The notes under the pieces were generated by a model. That model made no database searches. It was not told the origin of the DNA and was given only the letters and a program-made list of their open reading frames with translations. DNA of 64,000 nt from assembly GCF_002831685.1 (NCBI RefSeq), contig NZ_CP025119.1, positions 1,585,001 to 1,649,000 on the forward strand, written 5' to 3'. The translations under genes and the position numbers were made by a program. Below are positions 44,120 through 52,676 of this stretch, in pieces. The first letter of the stretch is position 1, and every line of letters starts with the position of its first letter. The DNA is from Polaribacter sp. ALD11. GTDB taxonomy: Bacteria > Bacteroidota > Bacteroidia > Flavobacteriales > Flavobacteriaceae.

Positions 44120-45032
44120 AACCTTCTAAAATTGCCAAAGAAAATATTGCTCGTTTAAATAGGGCAATTACATTTATTGAAGGTAATTTATCTGAAAAAC
44201 TATCTTTAGAAATCATTGCCGAAAAAGCTCATTTTTCTCCTTTTCATTTTCATCGATTGTTTAAAATTGTTGTTGGAGAAACGGTACACAACTTCATTAA
44301 CAGAAAGAGAATTGAAAAAGCTGCCTCTTATTTATTACATCAAAAAGAAAAAAATAGCACAGAAATTGCAGAAAAGTAGGTTTTAGTAGTTTGTCTTCTT
44401 TCTCTAAATCTTTTAAGAAGTTCTACGGAATATCACCAAACAAATTTAAAACTGAAAGTTTCGAAAAATATAGCAAGATTAGCAAAACCGAAAGCAAGAA
44501 TGGAAAAGTCACCATTACTTTTGAGCAGTATATTTGCAGCATAAACAATGCTTTAAACTGGTTAAAAATGAAAACAAATACGGAAGTAAAACAAATTGAA
44601 AAATTAGAATCAGCCTACATTTCTCATAAAGGAAAAATGGAAGTTATCGGAAGTATCTATAACAAATTGGTTAAATGGGCAGCTCCAAAAGGCTTGATGA
44701 ATTCAAAAACAAAAATGCTTACTATTTATCATGACAGCCCTAAAATTACAGATCCAAATAATATAAGAATGAGTGCTTGTATTGTTCTTAACAATCCTAT
44801 AAAAATTGATGGAGAAGTAAATTTACGAACCATAGCATCTACAAAAAGCATTGTCTCTAGGTTAGAAATTACTCCCAACGAATTTCAGCAAGCTTGGGAA
44901 GCTAATTTTGTTTGGATGGTTGAAAATGGTTATAAAAAATCGAAAATTGATCCTTTTGAAATCTATTATAACAATGCAGCAGAACACCCAGAAAACAAGT
45001 TTATTGTAGACCTATGTATTCCTATTTTGTAA
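44116..45032 (+). pseudogene. AraC-family regulator with GyrI-like ligand domain, split by a one-base deletion
   Basis: Two adjacent frames join into one ~304-residue protein. The first encodes the start of an AraC helix-turn-helix domain (RLNRAITFIEGNL, HFSPFHFHRLFKIVVGETV) and stops at TAG 44377. Shifting one base at the A run 44372-44375 restores the family sequence KVGFSSLSSFSKSFKKFYG, which continues to a GyrI-like domain ending at 45032. The intact form would read AAAAA. It may be a true inactivation or an assembly error. The following GyrI-like gene suggests small-molecule sensing. Confidence 0.8.
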
Positions 45033-45042
45033 AATATTAATC

Positions 45043-45672
45043 ATGAAACACGAATGGAGAAAAAAGGAAAAACAAGTTTATATTCCTAAAGGAAAACCTG
45101 AACAAATAAAAATTTCTGAATATAATTTTTTTACTATTTCCGGAAAGGGGAACCCAAATAGTAAACATTTTTCAGAATATATTAGCGTACTATATTCTTT
45201 GTCTTATGGCGTTAAAATGGGATTAAAGAAAAACCCTATTTTAGAAGAATATTATGACTATACTGTATACCCTTTAGAAGGTATTTGGGATATTTCTGAT
45301 GAAGCAAAAAAAACTTACAAAGAAGCTTCAAAACTAAATAAAGACGATTTGGTTTTTACATTAATGATAAGACAACCTAGTTTTGTTACCAAAAAACATG
45401 CTTTAGATACAATTAAACAGGTGAAATTAAAGAAACCAAACCCTTTATTATCGCTAGTAAAATTCGAGAAAATCACAGAAGGTAATTGCATACAAATGCT
45501 ACACGTTGGTTCTTATGACGATGAAGCAAGAACATTTAAAATAATGGAAGAGTTTGCAGAAAATTCAAATTTAAAAAGACAATCGAAAGTTCATCGAGAA
45601 ATATACTTGTCCGATTTTAGAAAAGTCTCTACAGAAAAACTAAAAACGGTATTGCGATTTAAATTAAAATAA
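45043..45672 (+). CDS. GyrI-like small-molecule-binding protein
   Basis: A 209-residue soluble protein of the GyrI-like fold, recognised from MKHEWRKKEKQVYIPKGKPE, YNFFTISGKGNPNS, YTVYPLEGIW and the C-terminal IYLSDFRKVSTEKLKTVLRF. Such proteins bind or hydrolyse small amphipathic molecules. It is 10 bases after the split AraC gene, which carries a related domain, so the two probably belong to one stress- or drug-sensing unit. Confidence 0.88.
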   Translation: MKHEWRKKEKQVYIPKGKPEQIKISEYNFFTISGKGNPNSKHFSEYISVLYSLSYGVKMGLKKNPILEEYYDYTVYPLEGIWDISDEAKKTYKEASKLNKDDLVFTLMIRQPSFVTKKHALDTIKQVKLKKPNPLLSLVKFEKITEGNCIQMLHVGSYDDEARTFKIMEEFAENSNLKRQSKVHREIYLSDFRKVSTEKLKTVLRFKLK

Positions 45673-45774
45673 TTCATTTTTACAATTCATCATTTAAAAA
45701 TTACAACTCGGTATTTGTTTTTATTTTATAATAAAACAACGCTACATCTTTGTATCATCAAAAACCAACTACTG

Positions 45775-47931
45775 ATGAAACGCGTATTATTTATTCTACT
45801 AACAATTTGTCAATTTTCATTAATTGCACAAACAACAATCTCTGGTAAAGTTACAGACTCAAAAAACACTCCTATTTTTGGAGCAAATGTTTATTTAGAC
45901 GGAACTTATGATGGAACCTCAACAAACCAAAAAGGAGAATTTTCTTTTTCTACATCAGAAAAAGGAACACAAACTTTAGTAATCTCTTTTATCTCCTTTG
46001 AAACCTATATTAAAACTACGGATGTTTCATTCTTCAAAAATTTAAAAATAAAACTAAGAGACGATGTTAATTCTCTGGATGCCGTGGTTATAAATGCTGG
46101 AACTTTTGAAGCTGGTGAAAAAGCAAAAGTTACCGTTTTAAAACCTTTAGACATTGTTACCACCGCAAGTGCTTTAGGCGATGTTATGGGTGCTTTGCAG
46201 ACACTTCCCGGAACCTCTACAGTAGATGAAGATGGACGCCTTTTTGTTCGTGGTGGCGAAGCAGAAGAAACTCAAATTTTTATAGACGGAATTCGTGTTT
46301 TTACGCCTTATGCTGCCTCAGCAAAAAACATTCCTACTCGCGGACGCTTTTCCCCTTTCTTATTTAAAGGAATCTCTTTTTCTACGGGTGGGTATTCCGC
46401 AGAATACGGACAAGCATTATCGAGCGTTCTACAATTAAATACTATTGATGAACCTTTGGAAGAAAAAACAGATTTGTCTTTTATGACATTAGGTTTAGGT
46501 GTTGGAAACACACAAATATGGGGTAATAATTCACTTAGTGTAAATACTTCTTATATTAATTTAGCGCCTTATCAAGAAGCTTTTCCTGATAGAAATACCT
46601 GGAAAAAACCTGTACAATCTTTAAGCGGAGAAATGGTTTACAGACATAAATTTAAGAATGAATCTTTATTAAAATTATATGGTGCTTTTAGCTATACAGA
46701 TTTCGAATTAATACAAGACGATATTAATTTTGTGGATGGATTTCGTTTCGGACTAAAAAACAGAAACCTTTATTTTAACACTTCCTACAAGAACAAATTT
46801 GGTGATAATTGGAGACTCGAAACTGGTATGAGTTTTACAAACGACCATTCTAATATTAAAATTATTGATGATTTAATTACAGATAATGAAAACTCAATGC
46901 ATTTTAAAGTGAAACTTAAAAAACAGTTTTCCAGTCGATTCAAAATTAGTTTTGGTTCAGAATATTTTATGACCAATTTTAATGAAGATTATACTGCAAA
47001 TAATAGTAATAAATTCGAATACGGATTTAACAATAACATTTTTGCTTCCTTTGCAGAAACGGATATTTTTTTCTCTAAGAATTTGGCAACTAAAATCGGA
47101 ATTCGTGCAGAACATTCAGAATTATTAAATGAATTCACCATTTCACCAAGAGTTTCTTTAGCATACAAAGCAGGTAAAAACTCGCAGTTTTCTTTAGCTT
47201 ATGGTCAGTTTTACCAGAACCCTAAAAATGAATATTTAAAATTCAGTCAAAATTTTAAAGCAGAGAACACATCGCATTTAATTGCCAATTATCAAGCTAC
47301 AAAACAAGGTCAAATTTTTAGAATTGAAGCCTATTTAAAAGAGTACAAAGATTTGGTAACGTATGATGACAATCGACCAATAATAACAAGTAACTTTAAC
47401 AATAACGGAAACGGGTATGCAAAAGGCTTCGATGTTTTCTGGAGACAAAACGGCAAAATAAAAAATACAGATTATTGGGTTTCCTATTCTTATCTAGACA
47501 CAAAAAGAGAGTACAAAAATTACCCAATTGCGGTAAGACCTAGTTTTGCATCTAAACATAACTTGTCTGTGGTTGCAAAACATTGGGTAGCAGATTGGAA
47601 AAGTCAAATTGGTTTTAGCTACAATTTTGCTTCCGGCAGAAACTACACAAATCCTAACGAAGCAGGATTCTTAAACAACAAAACAAAAAATTACAACTCG
47701 TTAAGTATAAATTGGGCGTATTTAATTGATCAGCAAAAAATCTTATATTTCTCTGTAAACAATGTTTTAGCAACACAAAATGTATTTGGTTACAATTATA
47801 AGAACACTGCAGAACCTAATGGCAATTTCAATAGACAAGCAATTACACCAAATGCAGACAGGTTCTTCTTTGTAGGTTTTTTCTGGACAATTAGTGATAA
47901 TAAAAAAACCAATCAGTTAGATAATCTATAA
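45775..47931 (+). CDS. TonB-dependent outer-membrane receptor
   Basis: A 718-residue outer-membrane protein starting at ATG 45775 (MKRVLFILLTICQFSLIAQ is the signal peptide). The frame opens 60 bases earlier, but that part is not signal-like. Domains: carboxypeptidase-like regulatory domain (~20-105), plug domain (~120-230, with DGRLFVRGGEAEETQIFIDGI) and a beta-barrel to the end. The 3' DUF2141 and TPR-like genes recur next to such receptors. There is no SusD partner, so it is more likely a metal or small-molecule receptor than a polysaccharide system. Confidence 0.88.
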   Translation: MKRVLFILLTICQFSLIAQTTISGKVTDSKNTPIFGANVYLDGTYDGTSTNQKGEFSFSTSEKGTQTLVISFISFETYIKTTDVSFFKNLKIKLRDDVNSLDAVVINAGTFEAGEKAKVTVLKPLDIVTTASALGDVMGALQTLPGTSTVDEDGRLFVRGGEAEETQIFIDGIRVFTPYAASAKNIPTRGRFSPFLFKGISFSTGGYSAEYGQALSSVLQLNTIDEPLEEKTDLSFMTLGLGVGNTQIWGNNSLSVNTSYINLAPYQEAFPDRNTWKKPVQSLSGEMVYRHKFKNESLLKLYGAFSYTDFELIQDDINFVDGFRFGLKNRNLYFNTSYKNKFGDNWRLETGMSFTNDHSNIKIIDDLITDNENSMHFKVKLKKQFSSRFKISFGSEYFMTNFNEDYTANNSNKFEYGFNNNIFASFAETDIFFSKNLATKIGIRAEHSELLNEFTISPRVSLAYKAGKNSQFSLAYGQFYQNPKNEYLKFSQNFKAENTSHLIANYQATKQGQIFRIEAYLKEYKDLVTYDDNRPIITSNFNNNGNGYAKGFDVFWRQNGKIKNTDYWVSYSYLDTKREYKNYPIAVRPSFASKHNLSVVAKHWVADWKSQIGFSYNFASGRNYTNPNEAGFLNNKTKNYNSLSINWAYLIDQQKILYFSVNNVLATQNVFGYNYKNTAEPNGNFNRQAITPNADRFFFVGFFWTISDNKKTNQLDNL

Positions 47932-48004
47932 AATGTCATTGCGAAGAACGAAGCAATCTGTTCATATATCAAAAAAAAACCTTTCTCTTCCTCGCAATGG
48001 CATT
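47932..48004. repeat. Dispersed repeat with 13-bp terminal inverted repeats
   Basis: AATGTCATTGCGA at the left pairs with TCGCAATGGCATT at the right (one mismatch), and GAACGAAGCAATCTG lies inside. It directly follows the TonB receptor stop. I recognise this as a common flavobacterial intergenic repeat; it may also act as a terminator. Confidence 0.65.
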
Positions 48005-48103
48005 AAAACAACAATTCAGAAACAAAAAACAACAATTCGGTATGTTTCTTGTTTTAGATAAGCAGAAACATCAGATATTTGAATTATTAATAAAATAACA
48101 ATC

Positions 48104-48523
48104 ATGAAAAAATTACTTTTAATATTCGCTTTCATTTTTAGTGGAATTCTAACTACAAACGCACAAGAAAAAACATTCGATTTAACGGTAAACATTTCTG
48201 GTTTAAAGTCAGATAAAGGAACTTTAATGATTGGTATTTACAATAAAAAAGAACGCTTTTTAAAAAATCAATTTAAAGGTGATATTGTAAAAATTGAAAA
48301 TAAAAAATCTTTAGTTATTTTTAAAAACTTACCAAAAGGCGAATATGCAGTTTCATTTATTCATGATGAAAATAATAACAAAAAAATGGATACTAATTTC
48401 TTTGGAATCCCGAAAGAAGATTACGGTTGCTCTAACAATGCAAGAGGTTTTATGGGACCTCCAAAATACGATGATGCCAAATTTCAATTATCAGAAAACA
48501 AAACAATTGAAATTAAAATATAA
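48104..48523 (+). CDS. DUF2141-family exported protein
   Basis: A 139-residue exported protein with signal peptide ending NAQ (residue ~21). The DUF2141 pattern is clear: VNISGLKSDKGTLMIGIYN, FKNLPKGEYAVSFIHDENNNKKMDTNFFGIPKEDYGCSNN. The family forms a beta-sandwich and often sits near TonB receptors; no function is established. The gene lies 22 bases ahead of a TPR-like protein gene. Confidence 0.88.
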   Translation: MKKLLLIFAFIFSGILTTNAQEKTFDLTVNISGLKSDKGTLMIGIYNKKERFLKNQFKGDIVKIENKKSLVIFKNLPKGEYAVSFIHDENNNKKMDTNFFGIPKEDYGCSNNARGFMGPPKYDDAKFQLSENKTIEIKI

Positions 48524-48545
48524 CAACTAACCTAAACTTTTTAAC

Positions 48546-49169
48546 ATGAAAAAATTAATTTTAATTATCGCAATTTTCATTGCGACAGGAATTTCTGCGC
48601 AAACAAAATATCAAACAGGAATGAAAAAAGCTTTTTCTCTTTGGGAAGAAGGTAAAATGACAGCGGCTTCACAGTTATTTGAAAGAATATCAAAAGCAGC
48701 ACCAACAAAATGGAAACCTGCCTATTATGCTGCAACGGTAGAAATTTTAGGTAGTTTTGGCTTAAAAGAGGAAGCTGTTCTAAAAGCTAAATTAACAAAA
48801 GCACAAACGTTTTTAGATACTGCAAAGTCGAATTCAGAAAATAATCCGGAAATTATAATTACACAAGCACTTTTAAATTTGGGGTATATTGCTTTTGACG
48901 GTCAAAAATATGGAATGACTTTATCCGGAAAAAACAATCAACTCTATGCACAAGCATTGCAAATTGCGCCAAAAAACCCAAGAGTAATTTTAGGAAATGC
49001 AGAATGGAATATGGGAACTGCAAAATTCTTTGGCAAGTCTACAAAACCATATTGTAACGAAATTAAAAGAGCAATTAAATTAGGGAAAGAAGAAAAAATT
49101 GAAGAAGAATTTTATCCAAAATTCATCATAGAAAGAGCTGAACAAGTTTTAAAACGATGTGAAAAATAG
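48546..49169 (+). CDS. Exported TPR-like protein
   Basis: A 207-residue exported protein with signal peptide MKKLILIIAIFIATGISAQ. The mature part is helical with TPR character (AFSLWEEGKMTAASQLFERISKAAP split at the helix turn, then YAQALQIAPKNPRVILGNA). A conserved NMGTAKFFGKSTKPYC follows. The cysteine near the end (RCEK) pairs with C in KPYC as a possible disulfide. It is likely a periplasmic scaffold in the same transcript as the DUF2141 gene. Confidence 0.75.
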   Translation: MKKLILIIAIFIATGISAQTKYQTGMKKAFSLWEEGKMTAASQLFERISKAAPTKWKPAYYAATVEILGSFGLKEEAVLKAKLTKAQTFLDTAKSNSENNPEIIITQALLNLGYIAFDGQKYGMTLSGKNNQLYAQALQIAPKNPRVILGNAEWNMGTAKFFGKSTKPYCNEIKRAIKLGKEEKIEEEFYPKFIIERAEQVLKRCEK

Positions 49170-49174
49170 TTTTC

Positions 49175-49217
49175 AATTTACAGTAACAGTTTTCATTTTT
49201 AACTGCTACTGTAAATT
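49175..49217. terminator. Terminator hairpin between convergent genes
   Basis: AATTTACAGTAACAGTT (49175-49191) pairs with AACTGCTACTGTAAATT (49201-49217), a 17-bp stem with one mismatch and a nine-base loop. It separates the TPR-like gene from the minus-strand kynurenine cluster. Confidence 0.75.
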
Positions 49218-49220
49218 ATC

Positions 49221-49643
49221 TTATACTTTTTTTATTAAATTAGAAGTAGGGTCTACATATAGCTTTTTCTTTCCATAAGGCAAAACTACCCTTGCATCAT
49301 GTAGTGTTCCGTAAATAATTTCTTCTTCAAAAACAACCGTCTTACTTGGCTCTAAATATTCAAAAATACAGTTTCTATATGCGTCTAAGTATTTTGGCTG
49401 AATCCTTGTTAAAAACTCAGAATACACAGCATCAAAATTTTGATTGACCTTTGTTTGCAACCATCTATATACCAAACTAGTATCTAAATATGTTCTTTTC
49501 GTATTTTTCCCCTGAATAGACTCTCGCATTGGCAAATCGTCAAAACCTTCGTTAAAATCAGCATTTCTTCTAGTAGAAAAGTCACCAGTTTCTTTATGTT
49601 TAGATCGAGAGCCAGAAGCTTTTCTTAACAACCATTTAGTCAT
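49221..49643 (-). CDS. Uncharacterised protein at the end of the kynurenine cluster
   Basis: A 140-residue soluble, basic protein with no signal peptide or recognised domain. Visible features are a K/R-rich N-terminus, LDTSLVYRWLQTKVNQNFDAVY, and a C-terminal LPYGKKKLYVDPTSNLIKKV. Its start overlaps the upstream decarboxylase stop by eight bases, so it is translated with the pathway. I do not know the family. Confidence 0.6.
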   Translation of the reverse strand: MTKWLLRKASGSRSKHKETGDFSTRRNADFNEGFDDLPMRESIQGKNTKRTYLDTSLVYRWLQTKVNQNFDAVYSEFLTRIQPKYLDAYRNCIFEYLEPSKTVVFEEEIIYGTLHDARVVLPYGKKKLYVDPTSNLIKKV

Positions 49644-50727
49644 TTTTTATTATTTTAGCAATCAAATCTTGTTTTGCTTTTTCATCGTCTCCAAAAAGCC
49701 AACGTAATGTGTTATCTTCCCATATCTGATGGTATTGTTGCTCGTTTATAATGTTTCTATCCTTTGCTAAATCTAAAATTTTTCCAGGATATGATGATTG
49801 TGCATCACTTTCCATTTCTCCTAAAGGATACGGATCGTCTAAGCCCATAATAACCTGATTAGAACCTTGTTTATCAATCATTAATTTAAGCGAATCTGTA
49901 TCATGTACCAAGGTATCAAAAAAGATATTCTTATGACCAACTGCTTTTCTTGGATGCGTTTTCCCTTCAAATAGATCTGGTCTGCCATCAAAACCTTGAA
50001 TTCTTCTTCCTAAATTCATTTGTGCTAGTTGTCCTCCGTGCGCAAAACAAGTTCTAATGTTCGGAAAACGTTCTTGCATACCGTTTAAGGTATAAAAATG
50101 ATACGCATCTCCACATTGTGCCAGCATCCAAATTAAATGAAAACGCCAATTGGTATTTTCTAATTTAATCATTTTATCGCCGTCATACGGGTGAATTTCT
50201 ATCGCCAATTTATACTTGTCCGCTAATTCGAAAATCCGATCATTTTCTTCATCAAAAACACAACGCCATTGCCCAATAGAATCCATAAAATGAGTTGGTA
50301 GACACAAAACTTTTAAGCCTAATTCTTCTACACAACGTTTCATCTCATCTAAAGCGCCATAAATAAAACCAGGATGTACTACAAAACCACAGGTAAATTT
50401 ATCTGGATGATTGTGTTCTACTTTCGCATTAAAATCATTCTGAAAACGCAGTGCTTTTTTCATTTCTTCCAAACGCAAACCATTACCATACAATTGAGAA
50501 AGGTTTAAAACCACAGCATGGTCTATTTTATTTTTCTCCATCCACAATAATTTCTCATCTAAGAAAAAACTAGAGTCTGTAACAGGACGTTTCCATCCTT
50601 TTTGCAACATGTGTTTGCGTTCATCATCTACCCAGAAAATTTCTTTGTCCTTCATAAATTGAGGAATTTCTTCTGGATAAGGTAATAAATGTGAATGTCC
50701 GTTTATGCGTAGTTTTCGTTTTGTCAT
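49636..50727 (-). CDS. 2-amino-3-carboxymuconate-6-semialdehyde decarboxylase
   Basis: A 363-residue zinc-dependent amidohydrolase-superfamily decarboxylase. The HxH zinc pair is His11/His13 (NGHSH), with His179 (IEIHP), His230 (FAHGG) and Asp297/298 (GLDDPYP) as further site residues. It removes CO2 from 2-amino-3-carboxymuconate semialdehyde, diverting it from quinolinate. It is adjacent to 3-hydroxyanthranilate dioxygenase, which makes the substrate. A ~200-base gap with a degraded repeat separates the two. Confidence 0.92.
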   Translation of the reverse strand: MTKRKLRINGHSHLLPYPEEIPQFMKDKEIFWVDDERKHMLQKGWKRPVTDSSFFLDEKLLWMEKNKIDHAVVLNLSQLYGNGLRLEEMKKALRFQNDFNAKVEHNHPDKFTCGFVVHPGFIYGALDEMKRCVEELGLKVLCLPTHFMDSIGQWRCVFDEENDRIFELADKYKLAIEIHPYDGDKMIKLENTNWRFHLIWMLAQCGDAYHFYTLNGMQERFPNIRTCFAHGGQLAQMNLGRRIQGFDGRPDLFEGKTHPRKAVGHKNIFFDTLVHDTDSLKLMIDKQGSNQVIMGLDDPYPLGEMESDAQSSYPGKILDLAKDRNIINEQQYHQIWEDNTLRWLFGDDEKAKQDLIAKIIKND

Positions 50728-50733
50728 TATTTT

Positions 50734-50925
50734 GTCATTGCGAGTTTACGAAGCAACCTCTAATTAGTTAAAAGACTACTTCTTCCGAATTTTCGGATTG
50801 TTCCTCATCCTAAATGATGAACTTTTTATTTTTTTAATACTTTCTTACGACTATTTTTTCACCTTTCTATGGCAACCTTGATTATCAACAAAGAGATTCC
50901 TTGGTCATTCTTCCTCTTAATGACA
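50734..50925. repeat. Degraded MITE-like dispersed repeat
   Basis: Starts GTCATTGCGAG...CGAAGCAACCTC and ends GATTCCTTGGTCATT...AATGACA, so the ends are inverted repeats of the family also seen at 47932 and 59309. It fills the gap between the decarboxylase and dioxygenase genes. Confidence 0.5.
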
Positions 50926-50927
50926 AG

Positions 50928-51458
50928 TTATTTAACTTTATCTGGTTTCCCCATCACGGTTCCACAAGCATCGCAGGTACATTTTTCTTTATCTGAATAA
51001 AAGGTGTCAAATATTTTCTGCATGTCTGTTTCAATATTTTTGACTAAAAATTCTTCGCTGTACAATTTATTTCCGCAGTTTTCGCAATACCATTCTAGCG
51101 CATCTAACATTCCCTCAGAACGCGGATATTCGATAACCAACCCAACCGTATTTTCTTTTCTTTGTGGCGAATGTGGCACTTTCCCAGGCAATAAATAAAT
51201 ATCTCCTTCATTAATTGCTACATCAATCATTTCTCCTTTTCCATCAATAATCTTCAAAATCATATCACCCTCAACTTGATAGAAAAATTCTGGAGTTTCA
51301 TTATAATGATAATCTTTCCTATTATTTGGACCACCAACAACCATCACAATAAATTCGCCATTATCCCAAACTTGTTTGTTTCCAACTGGCGGTTTTAATA
51401 AATGACGATGTTCATCAATCCACTTTTTAAAATTTAAAGGTTGTACTAAATTGCTCAT
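50928..51458 (-). CDS. nbaC: 3-hydroxyanthranilate 3,4-dioxygenase
   Basis: A 176-residue cupin dioxygenase that opens the ring of 3-hydroxyanthranilate. Iron ligands His51, Glu57 and His96 are in YHYNETPEFFYQ and PGKVPHSPQR. The C-terminus has the bacterial rubredoxin-like metal site, with cysteines 125, 128, 162 and 165 (CENC, CDAC). Length and motifs fit the bacterial enzyme. It is in the same orientation as the rest of the pathway. Confidence 0.95.
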   Translation of the reverse strand: MSNLVQPLNFKKWIDEHRHLLKPPVGNKQVWDNGEFIVMVVGGPNNRKDYHYNETPEFFYQVEGDMILKIIDGKGEMIDVAINEGDIYLLPGKVPHSPQRKENTVGLVIEYPRSEGMLDALEWYCENCGNKLYSEEFLVKNIETDMQKIFDTFYSDKEKCTCDACGTVMGKPDKVK

Positions 51459-51479
51459 ATTATTATATTTTGTGCGTTC

Positions 51480-51589
51480 CCTAAAGGTCGGGCTTTTCGC
51501 TATATCTTTTTAGTTGTTCTCGATACATTTTTCAAAAAAGAAAAAAGTACTCAAACCTCTAAAAAGGATGCCGCTTCAATCCCTAACGC
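51480..51589. repeat. Degraded dispersed repeats upstream of the dioxygenase
   Basis: The segment includes TCGGGCTTTTCGCTATATC, TTCTCGATACATTTTTC and GCCGCTTCAATCCCTAACGC, which I recognise as pieces of common flavobacterial intergenic repeats. They fill the gap between the dioxygenase and SDR genes. No promoter is evident. Confidence 0.4.
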
Positions 51590-51603
51590 AAAATTCGTTA
51601 AAC

Positions 51604-52380
51604 TTACAAACTTTTCGTTCTTCCACCATCAACCGGAACGTTAATTCCGTTTATAAAACTTGCTTTTTCACTTGTTAAAAACACAATTGCCGCTGCAATT
51701 TCTTCTGGTTTTGCAAATCGTTTTGCTGGTGAAGCATTTTTCATATTCTTTGAAACCTCTTCAATAGACAAACCTGTTTTAGCCGATTTATTTTTGATGA
51801 TTTCTTTCAATCTTTCGGTTCCTGTTGCTCCGGGCAATACATTGTTTACTGTAATTCCAAAGCCACCCAACTCATTTGCTAAGGTTTTAGACCAACTTGC
51901 AACAGCACCACGAATGGTATTTGAAACTCCCAAACCGTCCAACGGTTGTTTTACTGAAGTAGAAATTACATTTACAATTCTACCAAAACCTTGGTCTTTC
52001 ATAAAAGGAACCAACGTTTGCACCAAAATATGATTGCATTTTAAATGTTGTGTAAAAGCACTTTCAAATTCTTCAATTTTGGCGTTAAATATTGGGCCAC
52101 CTGCTGGACCTCCCGTATTATTCACCAAAATATGAAACTGTAAATCTGACTTTTCTAAAACATTTTTTAGCTCATTTGGTTTCGAAAAATCTGCCACTAA
52201 ATAATCATGAAATTGATTATTATTTGGTAATTCTGCCAAAACTGCTTTTAACTTTTCTTCATTTCTAGCAATTAAAGTTACGTTTGCTCCTTCTTGTGCT
52301 AATAAAATCGCAGTCGCTTTTCCTATTCCTTGTGTGCTTCCGCAAACAAGTGCATTTTTATTTTTTAAGTTTAATTCCAT
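51604..52380 (-). CDS. SDR-family oxidoreductase in the kynurenine cluster
   Basis: A 258-residue classical short-chain dehydrogenase. The cofactor motif is GSTQGIGKATA (TGxxxGxG type, with S for T). NNTGG replaces the usual NNAGG. The catalytic Tyr position is unusual: the expected YxxxK is not visible, and VSNTIRGAVASWSKTLA fills the segment after ISTSVKQP. This matches a subgroup annotated SDR that lacks the standard Tyr. Its position in the pathway suggests a related role, but no step is known to need it. Confidence 0.82.
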   Translation of the reverse strand: MELNLKNKNALVCGSTQGIGKATAILLAQEGANVTLIARNEEKLKAVLAELPNNNQFHDYLVADFSKPNELKNVLEKSDLQFHILVNNTGGPAGGPIFNAKIEEFESAFTQHLKCNHILVQTLVPFMKDQGFGRIVNVISTSVKQPLDGLGVSNTIRGAVASWSKTLANELGGFGITVNNVLPGATGTERLKEIIKNKSAKTGLSIEEVSKNMKNASPAKRFAKPEEIAAAIVFLTSEKASFINGINVPVDGGRTKSL

Positions 52381-52457
52381 ATTTTTATATGATGTAAGAA
52401 ATAATGTGCAAGAATTAAGAACTGTATCTCTATATTCTTGACTCTTTTCTCTTGGTC

Positions 52458-52676
52458 TTATTTATTATCTAAAATCATTTGTTTAATCTTTACTGCTTTT
52501 TCAAAATGATCTAATTTGTGTGTTTCAATCCACCATTTTGCAATTTCCATTAGTAAAATCGGAGTCTCATTTTTATTCTTGAAAAACGCATAAAAAGACA
52601 AACCCACGTTCGTTCCTTTTTTTGCTATTTTTTCATCACAAACTTCAATAATTTTGTCTTTGATATCTTTATTCAT
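52458..52676 (-). CDS. DUF6500-like small protein
   Basis: A 72-residue soluble protein, MNKDIKDKIIEVC...GLSFYAFFKNKNETPILL...KWWIETHKLDHFEKAVKIKQMI. The frame extends upstream inside the dehydrogenase gene, but this ATG overlaps that gene's stop by eight bases, typical of coupling. It appears to match DUF6500 and seems to recur in flavobacterial kynurenine clusters. The function is unknown. Confidence 0.68.
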   Translation of the reverse strand: MNKDIKDKIIEVCDEKIAKKGTNVGLSFYAFFKNKNETPILLMEIAKWWIETHKLDHFEKAVKIKQMILDNK

